This document shows positions 30,044 through 37,135 of a stretch of 64,000 nt of DNA, piece after piece (position 1 is the first letter of the stretch; every line of letters starts with the position of its first letter). Below the pieces are notes generated by a model. The model was not told where the DNA came from. It did not search any database and saw nothing but the letters and a program-made list of their open reading frames with translations. The position numbers and the translations under genes are program-made. Source of the stretch: Streptomyces lavendulae subsp. lavendulae (GTDB lineage: Bacteria; Actinomycetota; Actinomycetes; Streptomycetales; Streptomycetaceae); assembly GCF_002803845.1 (NCBI RefSeq), contig NZ_CP024985.1, forward strand, positions 7,389,501 through 7,453,500, read 5' to 3'.

Positions 30044-30979
30044 GTGCAGCACGTTTCACAGGCTCCCGTCACCACCCCCGACGCCGAGCCCGCGCCGCCC
30101 GAGCCCCGTGCGTTCAGCGAGGTCAAGGGCTGGTTCTCGGCCTACGACCAGACGCTCTTCGACTGGTTCCTGAGCCGCCAGAACGCCACTTCCGAAGCAT
30201 CGGGCGACATCCTCGAACTGGGTGCGTTCATGGGCAAGAGCGCGATCTTCCTCGCCGGATACCTGCGGGAGGGCGAGGAGTTCACGGTCTGCGACCTCTT
30301 CGACTCGCCCGCGCCCGACGACTTCAACCTGGCGGAGATGCGGGACTCCTACCCCACCCTCACGCGCCGCGGGTTCGAGACGAACTACCTGGCCTTCCAC
30401 CCGGCGCTGCCCACCGTCATCCAGGCCCCGACCTCCGTGGTCGCGGACCGGGTGCGCCCCGGCAGCTGCCGCTTCGTCCACGTCGACGCCTCCCACCTGC
30501 ACGAGCACGTGGTCCAGGACATCGCCTCCTCACGGCTGGTGGCCGCCCCCGACGCCGTCGTGGTCTTCGACGACTACCGCGCCGCCCACTGCCCCGGCGT
30601 CGCCGCCGCGGTCTGGGCGGCGGTGGCCACCGAGGGACTGCGGGTGATCGCCGTCTCCGCCTCGAAGCTCTACGCGACCTGGGGCGACCCGGTGCCGCAC
30701 CAGTCGGCGCTGCTGGCCTGGCTGGAGGGCCGCACGGACCTGTGGCACGGCGTGGACGTGGTGGCCGGGCACCCGCTGGTGCGGATAGGCGACGAAGGGG
30801 TGGTGGCGCCGCCCGCGCCGCAGCCGCTGCGCCCGCCCGCGGAGCCCGTCGCGGCCCCGCCCGCCCCCGCGCGGCCCGCGGCGGGGAAGCCGGTCCACTG
30901 GCGCCGACTGGCCAAGGACCTGCTCCCGCCGCTGCTCACCCGCGCCATCGTGGCCCGGCGCCGGCGCCGCCGGGGCTGA
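30044..30979 (+). CDS. Class I SAM-dependent methyltransferase
   Basis: A 311-residue protein of the Methyltransf_24/TylF-like group. Motif I D-I-L-E-L-G-A-F-M-G-K-S (residues 55-66) binds AdoMet. V-C-D-L-F-D (around 84-89) is the acidic loop after strand 2. F-V-H-V-D-A-S-H and V-V-V-F-D-D-Y are the metal-binding-type acidic segments of the group. A Pro/Ala-rich linker (about 255-290) leads to a basic tail ending in Arg repeats. The GTG start has GGAGG about 10 bases upstream. The upstream gap includes an AT-rich stretch with TATCTTC, perhaps the promoter. The acceptor is unknown: relatives methylate sugars or small metabolites. It is convergent with the helicase, separated by a very strong terminator. 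Confidence 0.85.
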   Translation: MQHVSQAPVTTPDAEPAPPEPRAFSEVKGWFSAYDQTLFDWFLSRQNATSEASGDILELGAFMGKSAIFLAGYLREGEEFTVCDLFDSPAPDDFNLAEMRDSYPTLTRRGFETNYLAFHPALPTVIQAPTSVVADRVRPGSCRFVHVDASHLHEHVVQDIASSRLVAAPDAVVVFDDYRAAHCPGVAAAVWAAVATEGLRVIAVSASKLYATWGDPVPHQSALLAWLEGRTDLWHGVDVVAGHPLVRIGDEGVVAPPAPQPLRPPAEPVAAPPAPARPAAGKPVHWRRLAKDLLPPLLTRAIVARRRRRRG

Positions 30980-30991
30980 GCACGGCACGTA

Positions 30992-31031
30992 CGGCGACGG
31001 CCCCCACCCGGGCGGGTGGGGGCCGTCGCCG
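30992..31031. terminator. Strong bidirectional terminator
   Basis: A perfect 18-base-pair stem (left arm CGGCGACGGCCCCCACCC) with a four-base GGGC loop sits between the convergent methyltransferase and helicase genes. It ends five bases before the helicase stop. Confidence 0.9.
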
Positions 31032-31036
31032 CGGCG

Positions 31037-32548
31037 TCAGGGCGTCAGGCCCTTGCGGACCCGGGCCGCGCGGCGGGCCTCGGCCGCCTGGCGCGCCTCG
31101 ATGGTCTTGCGGGACTCCTTGCCCTTGCCGGGCCGGCCCGGGCGGGTGCCGATCCCGCGGAACCCGAGGTCGGTACCGCTCGGGCGGCCCTTGGCGTCGG
31201 TCGGCGCGGCCCCGGCCAGCGGTACGCCGGAGGGCGCCTTCGCCCCGGTGATCCGGCTCAGCGCCGCCTCGCCGGAGCGCACCTGGGTGATGGTGGGCCG
31301 GATCTTGGCGTCGGCCATCAGCCGCGTGATGTCACGCCGCTGGTTGGGCGTGATCAGGGTGACGACCTTGCCGGACTCACCGGCCCGGGCGGTCCGGCCG
31401 CCGCGGTGCAGGTAGTCCTTGCTGTCGGCCGGCGGGTCCACGTTGACCACGAGGTCGAGGTCGTCGATGTGGATGCCCCGGGCGGCCACGTTGGTGGCGA
31501 CCAGCACGGTGACCAGGCCGTCCTTGAACTGCCCCAGGGTCCGGGTGCGCTGCGGCTGGGACTTGCCGCTGTGCAGCCCCTCCGCCCGTACGCCCATGGC
31601 CCGCAGGTGCTTCACGAACTGGTCGACGCCGTGCTTGGTGTCCAGGAACATCAGCACCCGGCCCTCGCGCGCGGCGATCTCGGTCGCCGCCGAGATCTTG
31701 TCCGCCGCGTGGATGTGCAGCACGTGGTGGTCCATCGTGCCGACCGAGGCCGACTGCGGGTCCACGGAGTGCGAGACCGGGTCCTTGAGGTAGCGGCGCA
31801 CCAGCTGGTCGACGTTGCGGTCCAGGGTCGCGGAGAACAGCATCCGCTGTCCGGCGTGGTGGACCTGGTCCAGGATCTCGGTGACCTGGGGCATGAACCC
31901 CATGTCGCACATCTGGTCGGCCTCGTCCAGCACCGTGATCCGCACCCGCTCCAGGTGCACGTCACGCCGTCCGACCAGGTCGCTCAGCCGCCCCGGGGTG
32001 GCGACGACGACCTCCACGCCGGTGCGCAGCGCGCCCGACTGGCGGCCGATCGAGAGCCCGCCGACGACGGTGGCCATGCGCAGCTTCAGCGCCCGCGCGT
32101 ACGGGTCCAGCGCCTCGGTGACCTGCTGCGCCAGCTCCCGCGTCGGTACGAGGACCAGGGCGAGCGGCCGCTTCGGGTCCGCCTGCTGCCCCGCCGTACG
32201 GGCCAGCAGGGCCAGGCCGAAGGCGAGGGTCTTGCCGGAGCCGGTACGGCCGCGGCCGAGGATGTCACGGCCCGCGAGGGAGTTGGGCAGGGTCGCCGCC
32301 TGGATCGGGAACGGCTCGCGCACCTCCTGCTCGGCCAGGGTCGTCACCAGCTCAGGGGGCAGGCCGAGTTCGTCGAACGAGGCCACCGGGGGCAGTGCCG
32401 GGGTGCCGGTCCGGGGCATGGCGAACTCGCCCTGCGGACCGAGGGTCCGCGGCGTCTTGCCGGCACCGCCGCGCTTGGCTCCCGGCTTGGAGCCTGCCTT
32501 CGCTCCGGCCTTGATGCCGAAACGCCCATGAGCTGACGGGTTCTTCAT
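31037..32548 (-). CDS. DEAD-box ATP-dependent RNA helicase (RhlE-like)
   Basis: A 503-residue helicase. A basic N-terminal extension (about 1-50, Lys/Gly/Ala-rich) precedes the two RecA folds. Visible motifs: the aromatic of S-F-D-E-L-G and Q-motif P-I-Q (81-83); Walker A G-R-T-G-S-G-K-T (100-107); P-T-R-E-L-A; T-P-G-R-L; D-E-A-D (208-211); S-A-T; and the arginine-finger region H-R-G-G-R-T-A-R-A-G, where family members usually have H-R-I-G-R-T-G-R. The C-terminus is again basic (GKGKESRKTIEARQAAEARR). The start at the ATG before K-N-P-S has GGAAGG 7 bases upstream. A long perfect-looking hairpin lies in the leader. It probably unwinds structured RNA in ribosome assembly or cold adaptation. 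Confidence 0.92.
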   Translation of the reverse strand: MKNPSAHGRFGIKAGAKAGSKPGAKRGGAGKTPRTLGPQGEFAMPRTGTPALPPVASFDELGLPPELVTTLAEQEVREPFPIQAATLPNSLAGRDILGRGRTGSGKTLAFGLALLARTAGQQADPKRPLALVLVPTRELAQQVTEALDPYARALKLRMATVVGGLSIGRQSGALRTGVEVVVATPGRLSDLVGRRDVHLERVRITVLDEADQMCDMGFMPQVTEILDQVHHAGQRMLFSATLDRNVDQLVRRYLKDPVSHSVDPQSASVGTMDHHVLHIHAADKISAATEIAAREGRVLMFLDTKHGVDQFVKHLRAMGVRAEGLHSGKSQPQRTRTLGQFKDGLVTVLVATNVAARGIHIDDLDLVVNVDPPADSKDYLHRGGRTARAGESGKVVTLITPNQRRDITRLMADAKIRPTITQVRSGEAALSRITGAKAPSGVPLAGAAPTDAKGRPSGTDLGFRGIGTRPGRPGKGKESRKTIEARQAAEARRAARVRKGLTP

Positions 32549-32612
32549 GCAGAACCTTCCGTGGAGAGAGCGGGAGGGGACGGGCGCGGCGGGCGGACGG
32601 GACCGTGAACGG

Positions 32613-32656
32613 CGACGAGCCGGGCCCGTACCCCTCGGTACGGCCCCGGCTCGTCG
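32613..32656 (-). promoter_or_regulatory. Long hairpin in the helicase 5' leader
   Basis: Two 20-base arms (CGACGAGCCGGGCCCGTACC and its complement with one mismatch) are separated by four bases, 64 bases upstream of the helicase start codon. It also lies 66 bases beyond the stop codon of the MarR gene, so it may terminate that transcript, attenuate the helicase transcript, or both. DEAD-box helicase genes are often controlled through structured leaders. Confidence 0.6.
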
Positions 32657-32705
32657 TACGTGTCCGCATCGGGCCAAAGCGCCCCGCGCCTGAAGTTTCC
32701 CGCCC

Positions 32706-32711
32706 ATTTTA
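32706..32711 (-). promoter_or_regulatory. Candidate -10 element (TAAAAT) for the helicase
   Basis: The only AT-rich patch between the MarR stop and the helicase start reads TGGTAAAATGG on the minus strand. No good -35 is visible. A start just downstream would give a leader of about 150 bases that includes the hairpin. Confidence 0.35.
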
Positions 32712-32722
32712 CCAGTCGGGGC

Positions 32723-33217
32723 CTAGGGTGCCGCGGGGCCGGGTGGGTCGCCGCAGACCTCCTCGTGATGGGCCCGCATCTCCTGCGCCGCCCGCTCGAA
32801 CCAGTCGGCGATGACGGCGATCTCGTCGGGGGTGTAGTCGGCGAACAGCGTGCCGAGCCGTGCGTAGAAGGGCTCGTACACGGCGACGACCCGCACGGTC
32901 GCCGCCGGATCGGCCACCACCCGTACGCGGCGACGGTCGTCCGGGTCCGGGCGGCGGTGCGCATAGCCGGCGCGCTCCAGGCGGTTGATCACCCCGGTGA
33001 CGGCGCCGGTGGTCAGGTTGGTGAGTTCGGCGAGGTCGCCTGCGGAGAGCGGGGCGTCGGCGGCTCCCAGGACGTGGCCCAGGCAGGTCAGATCGGTGAC
33101 GTTCAGGCCGAGCCGCTGCGCCATCTCCTGCTGCCCGATGAGCCCGAGTGCCACGAACCGGTCCATGCGCGCGAGAGCCTCCCCGGCCGTGACCGGGGGG
33201 CGGGTCTTGCCGTGCAC
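32723..33217 (-). CDS. MarR-family transcriptional regulator
   Basis: A protein of about 164 residues with the winged HTH of MarR: G-L-N-V-T-D-L-T-C-L-G-H-V-L, L-S-A-G-D-L-A-E-L-T-N-L-T-T-G-A-V-T-G-V-I-N-R-L-E-R-A-G-Y (split in helix 3 and 4), and the wing D-P-D-D-R-R-R-V-R-V. Flanking helices form the dimer interface. The GTG chosen lies 7 bases after AAGGAG; two overlapping GTG codons just upstream are alternatives. A 13-base palindrome sits about 20 bases further upstream, in the gap shared with the divergent membrane protein gene. It therefore probably represses itself and that gene. The ligand is unknown. Confidence 0.88.
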   Translation of the reverse strand: MHGKTRPPVTAGEALARMDRFVALGLIGQQEMAQRLGLNVTDLTCLGHVLGAADAPLSAGDLAELTNLTTGAVTGVINRLERAGYAHRRPDPDDRRRVRVVADPAATVRVVAVYEPFYARLGTLFADYTPDEIAVIADWFERAAQEMRAHHEEVCGDPPGPAAP

Positions 33218-33235
33218 CCACACACTCCTTAGTAT

Positions 33236-33248
33236 CTAAGTTACTTAG
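33236..33248. promoter_or_regulatory. MarR operator palindrome
   Basis: CTAAG-TTA-CTTAG: a palindrome with six-base arms around one base, in an AT-rich island (TAGTATCTAAGTTACTTAGC) that stands out in this GC-rich DNA. It is located between the divergent MarR and HGxxPAAW-like genes. The size and position are those of autoregulated MarR operators. Confidence 0.75.
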
Positions 33249-33308
33249 CTCGTGAGATAAAAGATCCTGCTCCGAGCCTACCGCCGTCCGTACCTCCGAG
33301 GAGAAGTC

Positions 33309-33677
33309 ATGAGCGCGCACGGACACGTCGACCTCGGCCACACCGTGGCCGGCTGGACCGGTACCGCCCTGGCCCTGCTGGGCGCCACCGGAGCCGGACT
33401 CGCCGTCTGCGCCGGCTGGGCCCCCGGCGTCTGGCTGGGCCTCGGAGTGGTCCTGCTGGCCGGGCTGGTCACCTGGCTCCTCCACCTCGCCGGATGGGGC
33501 AAGCCCAGCGGGCCCCGCCCGGAGGCCGAATGGGACTGGCGGGTCCGGGACACCGCCGCCCGCACGGGGCACGCGGACTGCCTGGGCTGCCGGGCCGGCG
33601 GGCCCCGGAGGGCCGCCGCGGCGGCCCTCACCCCCCGCTCCGCGGTGTCGCTGCCCGCCGGGGACGGCGACGCGTGA
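33309..33677 (+). CDS. HGxxPAAW-like small membrane protein
   Basis: A 122-residue protein with an N-terminal H-G-H-V-D-L-G-H-T-V-A-G-W-T motif reminiscent of the HGxxPAAW family, and two membrane helices at about 17-37 (ALALLGATGAGLAVCAG) and 41-62 (VWLGLGVVLLAGLVTWLLHL). The tail G-W-G-K-P-S-G-P-R-P-E-A is followed by W-D-W-R-V-R-D and a region with C-L-G-C and low complexity. In the usual family the motif is PAAW; here it is V-A-G-W. AGGAG lies 8 bases before the ATG. It is divergent from the MarR gene and probably regulated by it. Function unknown. Confidence 0.75.
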   Translation: MSAHGHVDLGHTVAGWTGTALALLGATGAGLAVCAGWAPGVWLGLGVVLLAGLVTWLLHLAGWGKPSGPRPEAEWDWRVRDTAARTGHADCLGCRAGGPRRAAAAALTPRSAVSLPAGDGDA

Positions 33678-33747
33678 ACGTCCCGGTCCACCCCCGGTTG
33701 GCCGCGCTCGGGGTGTGGCCCGCGTGACGGGTGGGCAGGATCGAGAC

Positions 33748-33763
33748 GGCCGCACGTGCGGCC
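33748..33763. promoter_or_regulatory. Palindrome upstream of the cold-shock gene
   Basis: GGCCGCACGTGCGGCC is a perfect 16-base palindrome, 30 bases before the cold-shock start codon. It could be a protein-binding site or a short stem in the leader RNA that responds to temperature. Confidence 0.4.
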
Positions 33764-33792
33764 CGAGTGGAACGTTGAGAAGGATCAGCCAG

Positions 33793-33999
33793 ATGGCAAC
33801 AGGCACCGTGAAGTGGTTCAACTCGGAGAAGGGGTTCGGCTTCATCCAGCAGGACGACGGCGGCCCCGACGTGTTCGTGCACTTCTCCGCCATCCAGACG
33901 ACCGGCTTCAAGGAGCTGGCCGAAGGCGCGAAGGTCGAGTACGACGTCACCCAGGGGCCCAAGGGGCCCCAGGCGGAACAGGTGGTCACGATCGGCTAG
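33793..33999 (+). CDS. Cold-shock protein
   Basis: A 68-residue single CSD protein, the usual length. RNP1 K-G-F-G-F-I and RNP2 V-F-V-H-F-S are both intact, with the family start M-A-T-G-T-V-K-W-F-N. It binds single-stranded RNA/DNA and works as RNA chaperone or transcription antiterminator. The ATG follows GAGAAGGATC at 7-10 bases; longer upstream frame is spurious. A strong terminator follows, so it is monocistronic. The helicase 1.2 kb away may act on the same structured RNAs, but they are separately transcribed. Several cold-shock paralogues are normal in Streptomyces, so the number-specific name is left open. Confidence 0.95.
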   Translation: MATGTVKWFNSEKGFGFIQQDDGGPDVFVHFSAIQTTGFKELAEGAKVEYDVTQGPKGPQAEQVVTIG

Positions 34000-34028
34000 C
34001 GCCGCTTCACGAGAGCCCGGCCCGTGAG

Positions 34029-34062
34029 GGGAGCCCCCGCCGTTCGTCCGGCGGGGGCTCCC
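34029..34062. terminator. Terminator hairpin after the cold-shock gene
   Basis: A perfect 14-base-pair stem (GGGAGCCCCCGCCG / CGGCGGGGGCTCCC) with loop TTCGTC, between the convergent cold-shock and ferredoxin genes. Confidence 0.88.
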
Positions 34063-34102
34063 GCGCGGTGGCGGGCCGTCGGCCGGAGCCGGGTCCGGTC
34101 CG

Positions 34103-34306
34103 TCAGTCCTCCGCCACGGTGATCGCCGAGACGGGGCAGGCCCGCGCGGCCTCCCGGACGAGGGGGCTGCCGTGTCCGTCCTCCCGTCCCGGCAGCACCT
34201 CGCCCATCCCGTCGTCGTCCTGGGTGAACACCTGGGGCGCGGTCAGCGCGCACTGGCCGGCGCCGATGCAGCGGCCCTGGTCGAGCGAGATCCGCACGCC
34301 GCTCAC
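34103..34306 (-). CDS. [3Fe-4S] ferredoxin, P450 partner
   Basis: A 67-residue ferredoxin. C-I-G-A-G-Q-C near the N-terminus and the late A-C-P-V-S-A-I give the C-x5-C...C-P pattern of single-cluster [3Fe-4S] ferredoxins, in which the position of the fourth Cys holds another residue. Small acidic protein with the D-D-D-G segment typical of Streptomyces P450-associated ferredoxins. The GTG start overlaps the stop of the P450 gene as GTGA, so the two are translationally coupled. It should pass electrons from a ferredoxin reductase to the P450. Reductase not encoded here. Confidence 0.9.
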   Translation of the reverse strand: MSGVRISLDQGRCIGAGQCALTAPQVFTQDDDGMGEVLPGREDGHGSPLVREAARACPVSAITVAED

Positions 34307-35490
34307 CAGGCCACGGGGAGTTCGACCATGCCCTGGATGGTGTCCCCGGGCTTGAACGGGATCCGGTCCGGTTCGGCCGCCAGCCGCAGGCCCGGCAGGC
34401 GCCGGAACAGGGTCCCCAGTGCGATCTCCATCTCCGCGCGGGCCAGGTTCTGGCCCAGGCATTGGTGGATGCCGAAGCCGAAGGCCAGGTGGTGCCGGGT
34501 CGGCCGGTGCCAGTCGAGGGCGTCCGGCTCCGGGAACACCGCCTCGTCGCGGTTGATGACGGAGGTGGAGAAGACCACCCCGTCGTCCGGCCGGATGGTG
34601 ACCCCGCCGACCGCGATCTCCTCGGTGGCCACCCGCAGCATGCCGTCGGCGATGGACAGGAAGCGCATCAGCTCCTCCACCGCCTCCGACATCAGCGAGG
34701 GGTCGGCCCGCAGCTCGGCCAGCTGCTCCGGATGGCGCAGCAGGGTGAAGGTGCCGAGCGAGATCATGTTCGCGGTGGTCTCGTGGCCCGCGATCAGCAG
34801 GATCGTGGCCAGGGAGACCAGCTCCTCGATGTCGGTCTCGCCGGTCTCCAGGCGGGTGGCGACGAGTTCGTCCAGCAGTCCGTCGCCCGGATCGGTACGC
34901 TTGCGCCGGATCAGCGCCTCCAGGTACGTGTCGAGCTCGTGGCGGGCGTCCTCGACGTCGGCGGGCTCGGGGCCGCGCAGCAGCCTGCGCGACTGGGCCT
35001 CGAAGAACTCGTGGTCCTCGTAGGGCACGCCGAGCAGCGCGCAGATCACCATGGAGGGCACCGGCAGGGCGAAGGCGCCGACCAGCTCGGCGCGCGGTCC
35101 GGCCGCCACCATCGCGTCGATCAGCCCGTCCACCGTCTCCTGGATCCTGGGCCGAAGGTCCGCCGTCCGCTTGACCGAGAAGCTCGGGATCAGCATCCGG
35201 CGCTGTGCGTTGTGCTCCGGATCGTCCACTCCGAGCAGGGCGGTGCGCCGGTTCTGGAGCCCCTTGAACCGCCGGGTGGGCGTGGGGAAGGACTCCTTGG
35301 TGCGGTCCGTGGACAGGCGCGGGTCGGAGAGCAGGGCCCGCGCCTGCGCGTGGCCGGTGACCACCCATACGGAGCGGCCGTCGAAGAGGGTGACCCGGGA
35401 GAGGGGTCGCGCCTCCCGGAGGGGCCCGTAGGCGGCCGGCGGGTGGTAGGGACAGGTGCGGTCCTGGGGGAAGGCAACGGCATCGGACAT
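34303..35490 (-). CDS. Cytochrome P450, CYP105-like
   Basis: A 395-residue soluble P450. The haem ligand is Cys344 in F-G-F-G-I-H-Q-C-L-G-Q. The I-helix oxygen-activation motif A-G-H-E-T-T is at 234-239 and E-x-x-R at 273-276. The N-terminus (YHPPAAYGPLREARPLSRVT; DGRSVWVVTGHAQARALLSD) is typical of the CYP105 family, which oxidises antibiotics, vitamin D, herbicides and other xenobiotics. The ATG chosen has GAGGTG about 11 bases upstream; the 21-codon longer frame is not supported. Cotranscribed with its ferredoxin. The upstream region contains a near-direct repeat ATAGGT-A-AGATAGGT that may be regulatory. The substrate cannot be inferred. Confidence 0.92.
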   Translation of the reverse strand: MSDAVAFPQDRTCPYHPPAAYGPLREARPLSRVTLFDGRSVWVVTGHAQARALLSDPRLSTDRTKESFPTPTRRFKGLQNRRTALLGVDDPEHNAQRRMLIPSFSVKRTADLRPRIQETVDGLIDAMVAAGPRAELVGAFALPVPSMVICALLGVPYEDHEFFEAQSRRLLRGPEPADVEDARHELDTYLEALIRRKRTDPGDGLLDELVATRLETGETDIEELVSLATILLIAGHETTANMISLGTFTLLRHPEQLAELRADPSLMSEAVEELMRFLSIADGMLRVATEEIAVGGVTIRPDDGVVFSTSVINRDEAVFPEPDALDWHRPTRHHLAFGFGIHQCLGQNLARAEMEIALGTLFRRLPGLRLAAEPDRIPFKPGDTIQGMVELPVAW

Positions 35491-35632
35491 GGAAAGCAAC
35501 ACCTCGCAAGCGATGGTTCCGTCTCGCCGGACTCCATTACATGCCTGAGGCACCTATCTTACCTATGCCACTTTCGGCCAGTCTGCCCAGGTTCACCCGG
35601 GCGCGCTTTCCCGGCCCCGCCGGGGCTCCGGC

Positions 35633-35971
35633 TCACAGGTGGGTGTCGAGGAAGGTCCGGAACTCGTCCCCCGTCATCGGACCGGCGTGCGTCGCCACCG
35701 CTTCCCCGGACCGCAGCAGGACGACGGTGGGGGCGCCGGTCACCCCGTAGCGCAGGACCGCTCCGGGGCAGCGGGTGATGTCCGCGCGGACGGCGGTCAG
35801 GCGGCTCCCGTACTCCCGCGCCAGCTCCGCGAGGAGGCCCTCCATGGCCCGGCAGGCCTCGACGGCCTTCGGCCAGGTGCCGGTGAAGCAGACGAGCACC
35901 GGGCCCTCCGCCATGCCGACGATGAAGTCGAACTCTTCGTTCTCCAGTGGCCGGTGTACCCGACGGGTCAT
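35633..35971 (-). CDS. Thioredoxin-fold protein lacking the CxxC active site
   Basis: A 112-residue protein with the thioredoxin pattern: strand V-L-V-C-F-T-G-T-W, helix, R-L-T-A-V-R-A-D strand, the cis-proline loop G-A-P-T-V-V-L-L (Pro81) and C-terminal helix. The W-C-G-P-C of thioredoxin is replaced by W-P-K-A-V (residues 33-37), so neither redox cysteine is present. A Cys at position 40 lies one helical turn downstream and another at 68. It cannot act as a disulphide reductase; a chaperone, scaffolding or binding role is more plausible. Single gene upstream of the P450 operon on the same strand. GGAG precedes the ATG. Confidence 0.82.
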   Translation of the reverse strand: MTRRVHRPLENEEFDFIVGMAEGPVLVCFTGTWPKAVEACRAMEGLLAELAREYGSRLTAVRADITRCPGAVLRYGVTGAPTVVLLRSGEAVATHAGPMTGDEFRTFLDTHL

Positions 35972-36104
35972 GGGGGTGCTCCTCGGTCGTTCGTCCGCGT
36001 GACCGTCAGCCTAGGCGGCGCCGAGCCGGGGGAGCGGGTCGGGCGGGGGCCGCCGGAAGGCCGGACCGGGCCGGATTGTCAGTGCCGCCTGTGAAGCTGG
36101 CCCC

Positions 36105-36374
36105 ATGGACGACAGGATGCTGCGGCGCCGGGTCTACGGCGGCGACCACGACGACCCCGACCCGGGCCCACGGCCGGGCCACAGCTACGGCGAACTCGTC
36201 GGCGGCCCCCTCGACGGGCTGCTCCTCGACGTCACCGGCTGGAGCGCGCGCCAACTGGCCGAGGAGGCCCGGCTGCCCACCGAGATAGGGCGCTACGGGC
36301 CGGGCGGCCGGGCTCACTACCGCCGTCGGCCCGGCGACGGGGAGCACTGGGACTGGTCGGGCGACAGCCGGTAG
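36105..36374 (+). CDS. Small Streptomyces-type hypothetical protein
   Basis: An 89-residue hydrophilic protein with a recognisable core: G-G-P-L-D-G-L-L-L-D-V-T-G-W-S near residues 33-47 and L-P-T-E-I-G-R-Y-G-P-G-G-R-A-H-Y-R-R at 58-75, ending H-W-D-W-S-G. The GGPLDG / Y-x-P-G-G-R-x-x-Y pattern recurs in small uncharacterised actinomycete proteins. No signal peptide or membrane segment. Start ATG lies 37 bases after a short G-poor stretch; no strong ribosome site. Convergent with the TetR gene. Function unknown. Confidence 0.68.
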   Translation: MDDRMLRRRVYGGDHDDPDPGPRPGHSYGELVGGPLDGLLLDVTGWSARQLAEEARLPTEIGRYGPGGRAHYRRRPGDGEHWDWSGDSR

Positions 36375-36382
36375 CGGCGGGA

Positions 36383-36432
36383 CGTGCGGACGGGCCCCCG
36401 ATCCGCCGACGTGTGACCGGGGGCCCTGCACG
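36383..36432. terminator. Terminator-like hairpin between convergent genes
   Basis: Nested arms GGGCCCCCG / CGGGGGCCC (9 base pairs) and outer CGTGC / GCACG flank a 17-base loop between the small hypothetical gene and the TetR gene. Confidence 0.55.
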
Positions 36433-36479
36433 TCTCTTCCGCCGCCGCCCGCCGATCGGATGCGCCGGATCCGGACGGA

Positions 36480-37073
36480 TCAGGGCCGGGTGGCGGCCAG
36501 CAGGGTTGCGGCGGATTCCTCGGTGAGGTCCTCTGCGTGCGCCGGCAGCGGCTGCCCCGCGCGCAGGTGCCGGCGGACCACGGACAGCGGCAGGTCGACC
36601 AGGGCCAGGACCACGCGTTCGTGGTCCTGTGGGCTGCCCGCGCCGAGGGCTTCGGCGAGGGTTCCGAGGGAGCCGAACACGCGCTGGTTGCCCAGGTCCG
36701 CGCGTTCCCGGTGTTCCTCGGACCAGTCGGCGCGGCCGAACTCCGCGGCGCCGTAGAGGAGGAGCGAGGCCTCCTGCGGATGGGCGCGGCTCCACGAGAC
36801 GACGTGCCGGGCGGCCGCGCGGGCCGCCGTACGGGGGTCGGCCGAGCTGCCGAGCGCGGCTGAGTACCCATCCTGGAAGCGCTCGACGGTACGCAGCCAC
36901 ACCTCGGCGAGCAGCGCCGCACGGCCGGGGAAGCGGTGGTACACGGATCCGCTCGGCGCGCCGATCGCCTGGGCGACGGCGGACATGGTCACGCCCGCCG
37001 GTCCGCAGGAGGCGGCCAGCCGGACGGCGGCGTCGAGGAACTGGTCGGTGTCGAAGCGGGGTGGTCTCGCCAT
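36480..37073 (-). CDS. TetR-family transcriptional regulator
   Basis: A 197-residue repressor. The N-terminal HTH covers about residues 8-55: F-L-D-A-A-V-R-L-A-A, V-T-M-S-A-V-A-Q-A-I-G-A-P-S-G-S-V-Y-H-R-F-P, then A-L-L-A-E-V-W. The remaining helices form a ligand and dimerisation domain. Starts M-A-R-P-P-R-F-D as usual. It faces an SRPBCC gene across a 62-base gap that contains a perfect 12-base-arm palindrome and a second palindrome, so it very probably represses itself and the SRPBCC gene until a small ligand binds. The physiological ligand is unknown. Confidence 0.92.
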   Translation of the reverse strand: MARPPRFDTDQFLDAAVRLAASCGPAGVTMSAVAQAIGAPSGSVYHRFPGRAALLAEVWLRTVERFQDGYSAALGSSADPRTAARAAARHVVSWSRAHPQEASLLLYGAAEFGRADWSEEHRERADLGNQRVFGSLGTLAEALGAGSPQDHERVVLALVDLPLSVVRRHLRAGQPLPAHAEDLTEESAATLLAATRP

Positions 37074-37080
37074 GAATCAG

Positions 37081-37120
37081 AGAGTACTCTCCACATTATT
37101 AGAGACTGGTCTCTAATAAT
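37081..37120. promoter_or_regulatory. TetR operator region with two palindromes
   Basis: AGAGTACTCT (37081-37090) is a perfect ten-base palindrome. It is followed by ATTATTAGAGAC and GTCTCTAATAAT (37095-37120), perfect 12-base arms around TG. Both lie between the divergent TetR and SRPBCC genes and contain the only AT-rich DNA nearby. The larger dyad has the size of a classic TetR operator. Confidence 0.85.
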
Positions 37121-37135
37121 GCGAGGGGAGGACGC

